DNA from: Tepidanaerobacteraceae bacterium
GTDB taxonomy: Bacteria; Bacillota; Thermosediminibacteria; Thermosediminibacterales; Tepidanaerobacteraceae
Assembly: GCA_024655905.1 (NCBI GenBank)
Contig: JANLFP010000001.1
Span: forward strand, 268,326-332,325
Direction of reading: 5' to 3'
Length of the DNA: 64,000 bases
Shown here: piece by piece, positions 43,816 through 51,759 of the stretch
How the letters are laid out: every line of letters starts with the position of its first letter
Position numbering within the stretch: position 1 is the stretch's first letter
Notes under the pieces: model-generated
Seen by the model: only the letters and a program-made list of their open reading frames with translations
Databases searched by the model: none
Told to the model about the DNA's origin: nothing
Made by a program: the position numbers and the translations under genes

Positions 43816-43849
43816 ATTTCAAATTTAAATTTATATTTCATATTGAAAA
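43816..43849. promoter_or_regulatory. Putative activator sites upstream of P3
   Basis: ATTTCATATTGAAAA (43835-43849) and a weaker ATTTCAAATTTAAAT (43816-43830) lie 68-100 bp upstream of the P3 -24 element. They share the TTTCA-N3-TGAAA core seen at P1 and P2. Confidence 0.55.
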
Positions 43850-43862
43850 GATCATGTTTCAA

Positions 43863-45791
43863 TCAAATTTTTTCATATTTCCTCAACTGTTTAAGCTTTC
43901 TCCAGAGTGTTGTCACGCTTATTCCCAGCTTTTGGGCTGCGAGGGCCCTGTTGCCTCCGGTCTCCTGCAATACCTTCTTTATCATTTCCTCCTCCATATC
44001 GCGCAGTATCCCTTCGTTGGATTCAACCTCCAAATTATCCGCCCGTGATGTTAAATCAGCATCCACACCATGTCTGTTCAATGCTTCGTCAATTATGTTT
44101 GCTTCTATTTCTCTTCCTGCGCAAAGCACTATGGCCCTTTCAATGATATTTTCCAGATGCCGCACGTTCCCCGGCCAGGAAAATGAAGTCAGTTTTTCCA
44201 GGGCTTCGTTTTTGATGCCCGTCGGTTTTATGCCCAATTCCCGGCTTTTCTCTTCGATGAAATATTTTACAAGAGCTGGTATGTCTTCCTTTCTTTCCCT
44301 TAAGGGCGGTATTTTCAGTTCAAGCACATTTAACCTGTAATACAGGTCTTCTCTGAAACTGCCTTCTCTAACCATGCGGTAAAGATCCCGATTGCTTGCG
44401 GCAATTACTCTCACATCTACAGGTATGACCCTGTCATCTCCGATCCTTATAACCTCTTTTTCCTGGAGGACTCTCAAAAATCTAGCCTGTAGTTTCGGGG
44501 ACATCTCGCTTATTTCATCCAGAAAAATTGTCCCACTGTGCGCCAATTCAAAAAGCCCCGGCTTGCCGCCTTTTTTTGCACCCGTAAAAGCTCCTTCTAC
44601 GTAGCCGAACAACTCACTCTCCAGCAGGTTTTCCGGAAGTGCCGCGCAGTTTATTGCAACAAACGGCTTGTCCGAACGGTGGCTCGCATTATGAATGCTC
44701 TGAGCGAACAATTCTTTGCCCGTACCCGTCTCGCCCAATATTAAAACCGTGCTGTCTACTTTTGCGAATTCTGCGGCGCGCATTTTCACTTCCCTGATTG
44801 CTTTGCTTTTGCCTATGATATTGTCGAAACGGGCTTTCGCCACATGACCTTTAAGAAACAGTTTCTTCCGTATTTGCCTCTCAATTTTCTGTATTTTTTC
44901 TAATTCCTGAAATGTTGCCACGACTCCCCTGATTTCATTATTGACGATTATCGGTATCCTGTTGGTTATGATCGATGTTTCACCTATATGCTGCAGTTCG
45001 CCCAGTTCGGATTCACCCGTTCGCAGCACTCTGATCATGCATGTATTTTCTACAACTTCATCTATCACCCTTCCGATTGCCTCATCGGCTTTGCAGCCCG
45101 TCAGCTTTTCCGCCACAGGGTTGAACACGGTAATTTTTCCCTCGGCATCGATTCCGATGATCCCTTCGTATGCAAAGTCAATTATGGATTTTAGAAACTC
45201 CGCTTTCTCTTTTTCTCTCATTTGCACTTCAAGAATATGCTTGGCCTCGCGTATAGCTTCGGCAATAGCCTCTTTGCCGGATTCTAGAAGCATGCCATGG
45301 CATCCAAACTTGTTTGCAGACTCAACCACAGCATTTCCACCTATGAATACCCCTACTCCCATTGAAAACAATTGAAGAACTTTTTGTTCGACTTCTCTTT
45401 CGCTTTTTACCATGGCGGTATATATCTGTATGGGAAAAGCCTTTTCCATTTTTTCGTTCATCTTTTCAGCACTTTTTACCAGGTTTTCAAAGCCGACCAC
45501 TCCGATGCAGTTGGAATACCGCATAGCCTTACTTATGGACTGAACTATATCGAAACCATTTATCTCCACATTTACCACCGGAATCTCCAGATTTCTCTTT
45601 ATTAAACTGCCGGTACCTCCTCTGCTGATTACTATATTGGTTCCCTCTCTGACAGCCTGCTTAGCGAGTTCCACTCCTTCGCTCAGTGACCCCTGCATTA
45701 CTTCTATGTCTTCTCCGAGTTCCGATATCACCTGTTTCGCTTTAACGGTCAATTTTTCATCCGGTGAAATAAATATTATCTTGCTTGCCAT
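43863..45791 (-). CDS. Sigma-54-dependent activator with PrpR-N, PAS, AAA+ and Fis-type HTH domains
   Basis: This enhancer-binding protein has about 642 residues. Residues 1-180 match the PrpR_N effector domain ([21 protein letters not shown]). A PAS domain follows at about 195-300 ([17 protein letters not shown]). The AAA+ domain carries Walker A GETGTGKE, the sigma-54 contact loop GAFTGA, and Walker [16 protein letters not shown]-terminal Fis-like HTH ends it ([21 protein letters not shown]). The ATG at 45791 has AGGAG 8 bases upstream. PrpR_N domains sense metabolites such as 2-methylcitrate in PrpR. It is adjacent to sigma-54 promoter P3 and is the obvious candidate for P1-P3. Confidence 0.93.
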   Translation of the reverse strand: MASKIIFISPDEKLTVKAKQVISELGEDIEVMQGSLSEGVELAKQAVREGTNIVISRGGTGSLIKRNLEIPVVNVEINGFDIVQSISKAMRYSNCIGVVGFENLVKSAEKMNEKMEKAFPIQIYTAMVKSEREVEQKVLQLFSMGVGVFIGGNAVVESANKFGCHGMLLESGKEAIAEAIREAKHILEVQMREKEKAEFLKSIIDFAYEGIIGIDAEGKITVFNPVAEKLTGCKADEAIGRVIDEVVENTCMIRVLRTGESELGELQHIGETSIITNRIPIIVNNEIRGVVATFQELEKIQKIERQIRKKLFLKGHVAKARFDNIIGKSKAIREVKMRAAEFAKVDSTVLILGETGTGKELFAQSIHNASHRSDKPFVAINCAALPENLLESELFGYVEGAFTGAKKGGKPGLFELAHSGTIFLDEISEMSPKLQARFLRVLQEKEVIRIGDDRVIPVDVRVIAASNRDLYRMVREGSFREDLYYRLNVLELKIPPLRERKEDIPALVKYFIEEKSRELGIKPTGIKNEALEKLTSFSWPGNVRHLENIIERAIVLCAGREIEANIIDEALNRHGVDADLTSRADNLEVESNEGILRDMEEEMIKKVLQETGGNRALAAQKLGISVTTLWRKLKQLRKYEKI

Positions 45792-46022
45792 AGAGTACGC
45801 TCCTTCCACGATTATTTATAATCCCGTTCTTTTGCAGATTGGCCGGAAATTATCTTTCTAAAATGATTGCACTTATTGCAGCAAAGCCAGCAGCGCCGGA
45901 ATTGTTTTTGATATGTTTTATTATTTATTACCTTCTGTAATTTATGCGTATTTTAATGTTGTCAGCATAATCAGCAATGACTTGAAATTGACATAAATAT
46001 ATTTCGACAAAAAATATAAAAA

Positions 46023-46048
46023 TACCTTTTGTAATGAAACAAAAGGTA
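46023..46048. terminator. Palindrome upstream of the activator gene (operator or terminator)
   Basis: TACCTTTTGT (46023-46032) pairs with ACAAAAGGTA (46039-46048). On the minus strand a T-rich stretch follows, so it could terminate minus-strand transcription. Alternatively it is an operator, since it lies within about 260 bp upstream of the activator start. The remaining 45792-46311 gap is AT-rich and I saw no other gene in it. Confidence 0.4.
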
Positions 46049-46234
46049 AATAAGAATTATGCTATGGTCTGAAGTCTTGGATACTGTATATTTTTATTTC
46101 CGGCAGACTCATTACTATTTACCTCCCTCTATAACACTATAGTAATACATGTTCAATATCAAAACTTTCTCCATACAATCTGCATTGACGAGTATTCAAT
46201 TTATGGCAGATTCTCCCCGGATAATAATTAAATA

Positions 46235-46258
46235 ATGCCTCCCTTCAAAGGGAGGCAT
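46235..46258 (-). terminator. Terminator of the opine/B12 operon
   Basis: ATGCCTCCCTT (46235-46245) pairs with AAGGGAGGCAT (46248-46258), 11 bp with a two-base spacer, about 55 bp after the stop of the B12-binding gene. The following minus-strand sequence is only T-rich, not a clean tract. Confidence 0.7.
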
Positions 46259-46311
46259 ATATTTTGAGCCTTCTTTATTTTAATTTTTTTGCCCGGGTTT
46301 ATGGCGGCGGA

Positions 46312-47967
46312 TCAGCCTGCTTTTTCCAAAGCTACGGCAGCATAATCCCCCATTATTTTTTCGATGCGTTCTTTTTCGGTGAGTATCCGCTTTTCTTCTG
46401 GATCATACGCATACAGAGCTCCGTCCACCAGCCTTGTAACCAGTTTGCCGCAGGCAGCCGGGTTTCCTTTGAGGTGCGGCGCATCCAAGATGCCTATTTC
46501 TATGGCCCTGGCGATGGTCTCTGCATCCGTCAGAGGATCTTTTGCTGCGGGGTTTAATGCTCTTATGGCATCCAGAATAATCATTGCATCATCTATCAAT
46601 TCACTTTTCCTTCTCTGGACATCTTTATCCCTGGTGATGTCCACCGAACCCAGGAAGTTGTTCCTTATGACGCCCCGCACTATTTTGCAGCTTTCGATGA
46701 TGTCTTCCGCGGTGGCGGCATGATGGGCTTCGCAGTAACCCACCACATGGTAGATGTGCGGTTTTATTGCCATTGCCAGATATGCCGATGATGCCAGCTG
46801 GCCTTTTGCCTGGGAAAGATCCCCCGGGAAGCTGGCAAGGCCGGCCCTCGCCTGGCGGTAAACTCTGAAATTTTCGTCCTGCAGGGATTCGATCAATTCA
46901 ATCTTGGCGAGCATTTTGGCGATATCCATTTTTGGAGAAATGGATGGCGGCACGTTGAACATATACTGGGCTATATAGTCCCTTACTCCCATCTTCTTGG
47001 CGTTGTAGGCCGCAAGATACGCAGCAGCCACGCCTATGGCGTCATGAGCATCCCTCAGGCTCCAGTGGTGGGACTCGTTCACCTCCACCGGGATGCCCCG
47101 CTCTCCATGCCACTTCATTACCTGCTGGTTTTCCCGGATGGCCTGCTCCACCGGCCTGGGGCCGCGCCTGTCCAGCACGTTGTACCAGCAAAGCGGCACT
47201 GCACACCACGCATTTCTTATGGTATCCTGGAGAAGTTGCGCAAAGGGAATCAAATCATTGGTGCCGCTGTAGCAGCGAAGCAGGGGAAAGTTTCCCCTCT
47301 GAGCCGCATCGTAAAGGGCCAGAAAATCTTCCCTTGACCTTACCGGCACTCCCCCGGCGCCGTCCAGGCGGCGGTCCATTTTTTCCTGCTCGAAGAAATG
47401 CTCCTGGGCATTCTGGTCTGGTGCGATTGAAATCACGTCCAGCACTTTCGAATCCGCTATCTTCTCTATGGAAGATACGGTTTCTTCCAGCGTGGGAAGG
47501 CCCAGGTGGTGCCTCAATATGGGATACGGATATTTGGATTTTATGCGGGAAATGAGGTCCTTTGCGTAATACTCCGCTTCCGAAAGCCTCCTTCCCTTCA
47601 AAAAGCTTATTACATCGTCCACGTCCTCCGTTCCGCCAAACACTCTGTAAAACAGGCCGCTTTCTTCGGCCACCTCTGCGGTGGGCTCGGTGCCTCCGAA
47701 GATCCATTTCAAGCCCTGGAGGTTTTCTCTTCTTATCTTCACACCCAGTTCTCTCAAAATCTCTTTTAACGGCCCTGGCGTGAGCCTGTAGCTTACGCCC
47801 ACATATTCCGGCCTTTCATTCTTTACCGCAGAAATGAGTTCATCTATGGATACTGCGGCACCCAAAAACCTCGTTTCATAGCCCTCATTTTCCGCAAGTG
47901 CTAGAAAGTTCATTGTACCTGCCACATGGACGCAGTTGCCTATGGTTGCCGCTATAATCTTTTTCAT
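46312..47967 (-). CDS. B12-binding protein with a mutase-like barrel
   Basis: The 551-residue product begins with a Rossmann-like B12-binding domain (about 1-130). The usual DxHxxG is replaced by CVHVAG in ATIGNCVHVAGTMNF, so the lower-ligand His and Gly are kept but the Asp is not. The strand and loop GVSYRLTP follow. Residues 130-500 form an alpha/beta region with VPVRSREDFLALYD, LLRCYSGTND, GIPVEVNESHHWSL and GYCEAHHAATAEDI. It reminds me of the glutamate mutase E subunit fused to its S subunit, but the match is weak. Its ATG overlaps the stop of the opine dehydrogenase by one base. The reaction is unknown. Confidence 0.75.
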   Translation of the reverse strand: MKKIIAATIGNCVHVAGTMNFLALAENEGYETRFLGAAVSIDELISAVKNERPEYVGVSYRLTPGPLKEILRELGVKIRRENLQGLKWIFGGTEPTAEVAEESGLFYRVFGGTEDVDDVISFLKGRRLSEAEYYAKDLISRIKSKYPYPILRHHLGLPTLEETVSSIEKIADSKVLDVISIAPDQNAQEHFFEQEKMDRRLDGAGGVPVRSREDFLALYDAAQRGNFPLLRCYSGTNDLIPFAQLLQDTIRNAWCAVPLCWYNVLDRRGPRPVEQAIRENQQVMKWHGERGIPVEVNESHHWSLRDAHDAIGVAAAYLAAYNAKKMGVRDYIAQYMFNVPPSISPKMDIAKMLAKIELIESLQDENFRVYRQARAGLASFPGDLSQAKGQLASSAYLAMAIKPHIYHVVGYCEAHHAATAEDIIESCKIVRGVIRNNFLGSVDITRDKDVQRRKSELIDDAMIILDAIRALNPAAKDPLTDAETIARAIEIGILDAPHLKGNPAACGKLVTRLVDGALYAYDPEEKRILTEKERIEKIMGDYAAVALEKAG

Positions 47968-49100
47968 TACGCCACCACCTCCTGTTCACGAACTACTGTT
48001 TTCATGATCTCACCGGTCTGGGCCAGCTGATGCATTTCCGTGACGCTCAGCCCCTTCAGGCCCAGCTTATCCACAGTCCTGCCTTCTTCCCAAAAATTTC
48101 GGCCGGTCATCATATTCGCAAGGCGGATTATGGTATCGATAGCCGGGGTATCTATTCCAAGGTACCCTGCCAGCGAAGCAATGGGCACAAGGCTGCAGGG
48201 CACATCCTCATAGATGTAGCGCGTGTCAAGCCCTTTTGGAGCCGTAAGCCCTTTGTAAGCTGGGTTATTCTGGATGGCCTCATATATGGTATCGCCCTTT
48301 GCGCCGTAAGATTCTTCCAGCCATTCCCTGGCGGAAACGGCCCTCACGCCCAGGGCACGCGCCACCCTCATCCTCTCAGCATCCAGTCTCTCCAGCATCT
48401 GGCCTATGGAAGGCGTAATTCCTTCAAGATAATACTCGAAGCTCTGGCCCCGCTCGATATGCCCGCTGTTGAGCAGTGTGGGAGCCGGGTGGAATATGGC
48501 CCCGAAGTTGTTGAGGCTGGTCTCCATCACATCTTTTGCCGGAACAAATTGCGGATAAGCTCCCGACAGGAGCCTGATTACCCTTCGGGTAAATTTTGCG
48601 GGAATTGCCGACAGAGCCACTTCATGCTTTACGCTGAATATGCGGGCGCTGTCCGGCCCCGTCGCCCTGCAGGCGTATATGAAAGTCTGGGCTTCCGCCA
48701 CCACAACGCTTTTCCCGCATCCCGACCTTCTCAGGATTTCATATACTTCAAGGGCTCCACCGGTGCGGCCGGGATTTAGCACTATAATCTGGCCATCTCG
48801 CAAATAAGGAGCCATGGCCTTTGCCATATGACAATGGCCGGTTGCCGGAACCGTCACCATTATTATATCGACATCTTGAACGGCTTCCCCAATACGGTCC
48901 GTGACCATATTGAGGACGCCTTTTCCCTCCACAGAACCGCTAAGGGTGATCACTGGATTGTCAATCAGGGACTCCAGCTTCTCCCTGGTTCTGTTGTACA
49001 GATTGACCGAAAATCCCCTCAAAGCCAGATACCCTGCCATGGCCATTCCGCCGTTGCCGGCTCCGATGACCGCATAGCGAACATTCATTGTACTTTTCAA
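47967..49100 (-). CDS. Octopine/nopaline (opine) dehydrogenase-family protein
   Basis: This is an oxidoreductase of about 378 residues. It has an N-terminal Rossmann domain (VIGAGNGGMAMAGYLALRG) and the C-terminal all-helical NAD/NADP octopine/nopaline dehydrogenase domain. That domain contains NNFGAIFHPAPTLLN, which includes the conserved catalytic His. Such enzymes condense an amino acid with a 2-oxoacid to give an opine, or reverse that. A TTG at 49100 (KSTMNVRYAV next) is chosen because AAGGAGGG (49109-49116) is 8 bases upstream; the ATG at 49088 is a backup. A c-di-AMP riboswitch lies in its leader. Confidence 0.85.
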   Translation of the reverse strand: MKSTMNVRYAVIGAGNGGMAMAGYLALRGFSVNLYNRTREKLESLIDNPVITLSGSVEGKGVLNMVTDRIGEAVQDVDIIMVTVPATGHCHMAKAMAPYLRDGQIIVLNPGRTGGALEVYEILRRSGCGKSVVVAEAQTFIYACRATGPDSARIFSVKHEVALSAIPAKFTRRVIRLLSGAYPQFVPAKDVMETSLNNFGAIFHPAPTLLNSGHIERGQSFEYYLEGITPSIGQMLERLDAERMRVARALGVRAVSAREWLEESYGAKGDTIYEAIQNNPAYKGLTAPKGLDTRYIYEDVPCSLVPIASLAGYLGIDTPAIDTIIRLANMMTGRNFWEEGRTVDKLGLKGLSVTEMHQLAQTGEIMKTVVREQEVVA

Positions 49101-49145
49101 TACAATCACCCTCCTTATTCTGGAAATTATTTTTTTGCAAAATTT

Positions 49146-49169
49146 AAAGCTATGGAGATCCATAGCTTT
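49146..49169 (-). terminator. Expression-platform hairpin downstream of the riboswitch
   Basis: On the minus strand AAAGCTATGG (49169-49160) pairs with CCATAGCTTT (49155-49146) around a four-base loop, followed by AAATTTTG. It sits between the aptamer and the ribosome binding site of the opine gene. It probably acts as the terminator, though the U-tract is short. Confidence 0.6.
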
Positions 49170-49216
49170 GAGACAACGCCGTACAAACAGCGCTCAATGC
49201 CATCAACCTCCCCTTG

Positions 49217-49362
49217 CCACGCTTACGAGGTTAGCTGACGGGTTCGGGTCGAAGAGTGTAACCCTACCCCTTTGATCAAGAATACAAATACTCCCGGTCG
49301 AAGGGGATTCACCCCATATGATTGGGTCCCCCGCTCCTTTCCCGCAGGAAAGAATTCAGCGC
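49217..49362 (-). promoter_or_regulatory. c-di-AMP riboswitch (ydaO/yuaA class)
   Basis: The minus strand carries the strongly conserved parts of this class in order: a GCTGAATTC-like start (near 49360), GGGGGACCCAA (near 49330), ATGGGGTGAATCCCC (near 49320-49305), GGGTAGGGTTACACTCTTCG (49272-49253), then CCCGAACCCGTCAGCTAACC (49249-49230) and a closing GTAAGC. Known ydaO riboswitches bind cyclic di-AMP and turn genes off. Those genes are usually for potassium, osmolyte or cell-wall functions. Here the first downstream gene is the opine-dehydrogenase-like gene. Confidence 0.92.
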
Positions 49363-49421
49363 TCAAGATTGAAGAGCATATTATGTTGTATAATTGATTA
49401 TACCAGAGTTTAGCATTATTG

Positions 49422-50024
49422 TCAATGATTTTTTTGAAATGCGACAAAAACAGAACCGTCCCCTTGTCGCAGAATTGTAACCGCATTTTCCTTCCTAGGA
49501 GCCGGCTGCGGTGCATCGCAAGCCTTATAGCCTACAGCTACAGTATATATCGGTTCATAACATTCCGGTATTCCAATTTCTCTGGCGAATTTACGCCCTT
49601 CCTCCGTGCTGAAAAATATATCCGTCATAGCAATGAAACATGTGCCGATACCCAGAGACTGGGCCGCAATAAGGATGTTTTCCGCGGCGGCGGCACAGTC
49701 GGCATAAACGAATTTTGATGTCTTGTCTCCCGAGATTATTATAGCCGTGGGAGCCGCATAAAGCGCATGGAAACCCGGTTCCAAAACCCTTTCCTTCAGT
49801 CCTGGAATGTTACGATTTATAGCGGCTTTTTTGACACCTTCAGAAATGGCATCGATGATGTCTTTCCTCTGAATTACAGTGAAATGCCATGGCTGCTTTC
49901 CCATGGCGCTGGGAGCATGCATGGCCGCCTGCAAAATGATGTCCCTTTCTTCATCTTTGATCTGCTCGGGCCTATACGCCCGAATAGATCGCCTTTCCAA
50001 AATGTTTCTTATGGTTTCATTCAT
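49422..50024 (-). CDS. Nitroreductase-family protein
   Basis: The 200-residue flavin oxidoreductase begins ILERRSIRAYRPEQI, followed by MHAPSAMGKQPWHFTVI. A later AQSLGIGTCFIAMTDIFF segment is typical. Its last 16 residues (LRQGDGSVFVAF plus tail) are encoded by a REP-like element (49440-49471), so the original C-terminus probably ended about ten residues earlier. It lies downstream of the divergent riboswitch leader and about 40 bp from ogt. Its substrate is unknown. Confidence 0.87.
   Translation of the reverse strand: MNETIRNILERRSIRAYRPEQIKDEERDIILQAAMHAPSAMGKQPWHFTVIQRKDIIDAISEGVKKAAINRNIPGLKERVLEPGFHALYAAPTAIIISGDKTSKFVYADCAAAAENILIAAQSLGIGTCFIAMTDIFFSTEEGRKFAREIGIPECYEPIYTVAVGYKACDAPQPAPRKENAVTILRQGDGSVFVAFQKNH
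49440..49471 (-). repeat. REP-like 32-bp element inside the 3' end of the nitroreductase gene
   Basis: TGCGACA and TGTCGCA form the ends of a 32-bp element with a GGGGACGGTTCT core on the minus strand. It shares this design with copies at 55911-55942 and 56862-56900. Confidence 0.8.
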
Positions 50025-50066
50025 TATGCATTCCTCCCGTACTATATTATTTTATATCATATCCGT

Positions 50067-50597
50067 TCAACCGTATGCCAAAGCAGATTCCAGTTCAAGC
50101 AGCTTCTTTTTAAGCTCAATTCCGCCCCCGTAACCGACCAGGGAGCCGCTAGCGCCCACCACCCGATGGCAGGGCACCACTATTGGGATGGGGTTTTTGT
50201 GGCTGGCACCTCCTACGGCCCGGGATGCCCCATGGCTTCCCACAGCCCTGGCTATATCTCCATAGCTTGCGGTCTTTCCATAGGGTATTTTGAGAAGCTG
50301 CTGCCATACTTTCTTCTGAAATTCTGTCCCCCTCATGTCCAGAGGCACGGTAAATTGCTTTAACTTTCCATCCAGGTAAAGCAGGAGCTCTTTTTTTGTT
50401 TTGCGGTTTATTGGGCTCTTTTCCCCCTCAGCATCCTCATCGCATAATTCGAATTCTCTATAGATTTTTTTCAATCTATCGATAAATTTATCTTCGGGCT
50501 CTCCCGGCAGAGCTATGCAGCAAAGCCCAGTTTCGGTAGAAGCAATCATGAGTCTGCCGATTTTTGTATCGATCCGGCGGTAAAATATTGTGCCCAT
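50067..50597 (-). CDS. ogt: Methylated-DNA--[protein]-cysteine S-methyltransferase
   Basis: This is a DNA repair protein of about 176 residues that transfers the methyl group from O6-methylguanine to its own Cys. The active site IVVPCHRVVGASG is intact, and GTEFQKKVWQQLLKIPYGKT marks the helix-turn-helix region. The start at 50597 (MGTIFYRR) is chosen because AAAGGA lies about 10 bases upstream; longer frames are possible. It is divergent from splB, with about 130 bp between, giving a DNA-repair pair. Confidence 0.93.
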   Translation of the reverse strand: MGTIFYRRIDTKIGRLMIASTETGLCCIALPGEPEDKFIDRLKKIYREFELCDEDAEGEKSPINRKTKKELLLYLDGKLKQFTVPLDMRGTEFQKKVWQQLLKIPYGKTASYGDIARAVGSHGASRAVGGASHKNPIPIVVPCHRVVGASGSLVGYGGGIELKKKLLELESALAYG

Positions 50598-50730
50598 GAA
50601 TTTAGTTTCCTTTCTTTCCATAAATAAATCATGCATGGAAATATCGCCATTATCTACATTCTATGCTTGTTTTTAAGCCATGTCAATAAGAGAAGCGATT
50701 CCGGGAAAAACTAAGACGGAGGTGAATGCA

Positions 50731-51756
50731 ATGGATATATTTTTGCCAAACAGGGCTCTGTTTGAACGCGAGGCGCTGGATTACGCCGTGGGGGGGCAGG
50801 TTTATTACAAGATGCAGGAGCTCGGAGTGGAAACACGGTTTATCGGCTCCCACAACAGGGTTACGGGCATACCCGGCAAAACCCCTCAGGAGGCGTTTTT
50901 GGAATCCAAAAGGACCCTTGTGGTAGGGGTGCGCAGGAGCCTGGACTTTCAAACATGCAGACCATCGGCCCATTACCAGCTTCCGCTGGTGACCGGTTGC
51001 ACGGCAGAATGCGAATATTGTTATCTTCACACAACTTTGGGAAAAAAGCCTTACGTGAGGGTTTATGTCAATATCGATGATATATTGAAAAGAGCCGGGG
51101 AGTATATGTTTCAAAGAAAACCCGAAGTCACCGTTTTCGAAGGGGCCGCTACATCGGATCCCCTGCCTGTGGAGCCGTACACCGGAGCGTTAAAAAAGGC
51201 CGTGGAATTTTTCGGCAATGCCCAATACGGATTATTCCGTTTTGTCACCAAATTTACGAATGTGGATTCCCTGCTGGACGCTGCCCATCACGGCAGGACC
51301 ACCATCCGCTTCAGCATCAACAACCAGTTTATAATAAAAAGCTTTGAACACAAAACTCCCCCACTCCACGAGCGCATGGCGGCTGCTGCAAAGGTGGCCG
51401 AAGCAGGCTACCCCCTGGGGTTCATAATAGGCCCTATATTTTATTATCCCGGCTGGAGACAGGATTATGAAGAAATGTTTGAGATGTTGGATGCAAACCT
51501 AGCTGCTCCAGCCGCCGGTGCTGTCAGTTTCGAGCTCATTACCCACCGCTTCACCAGAAGGGCAAAGTCAAATATCCTGGAAATTTTCCCCCGAACAAAG
51601 CTGCCCATGGATGAAAAAGAGAGGGCTTTTAAATACGGCCAGTTCGGCTACGGCAAATATGTGTACCCCAAGGAAGTCGTGGACGAGGTTAAGGAATTCT
51701 TCGAGAAAAAAATCGGGGAGATTTTCCCCGAAAGCCGAATTCTTTATTTTGTATGA
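50731..51756 (+). CDS. splB: Spore photoproduct lyase
   Basis: This is a radical SAM enzyme of about 341 residues that repairs the spore photoproduct thymine dimer on germination. The cluster motif is CTAECEYCYLH (CxxxCxxC). The later TNVDSLLDAAHHGRTTIRFS and IGPIFYYPGW segments match SplB. The ATG at 50731 is preferred because GGAGGTG lies 6 bases upstream; the longer frame lacks a site. It implies that the host makes endospores. The gene ends 4 bp before the convergent metH stop. Confidence 0.92.
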   Translation: MDIFLPNRALFEREALDYAVGGQVYYKMQELGVETRFIGSHNRVTGIPGKTPQEAFLESKRTLVVGVRRSLDFQTCRPSAHYQLPLVTGCTAECEYCYLHTTLGKKPYVRVYVNIDDILKRAGEYMFQRKPEVTVFEGAATSDPLPVEPYTGALKKAVEFFGNAQYGLFRFVTKFTNVDSLLDAAHHGRTTIRFSINNQFIIKSFEHKTPPLHERMAAAAKVAEAGYPLGFIIGPIFYYPGWRQDYEEMFEMLDANLAAPAAGAVSFELITHRFTRRAKSNILEIFPRTKLPMDEKERAFKYGQFGYGKYVYPKEVVDEVKEFFEKKIGEIFPESRILYFV

Positions 51757-51759
51757 TTT

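Noticed and set aside
45792..46311. Sigma-54 promoter for the activator gene itself
   Set aside because: No sequence in the gap fits TGGCAY-N5-TTGC in the minus direction. A sigma-70 type promoter is assumed.
49217..49362. SAM or cobalamin riboswitch for the B12 operon
   Set aside because: The conserved blocks (CCCGAACCCGTCAGCTAACC, GGGGTGAATCCCC) are of the ydaO c-di-AMP class; no SAM or B12-box pattern fits.
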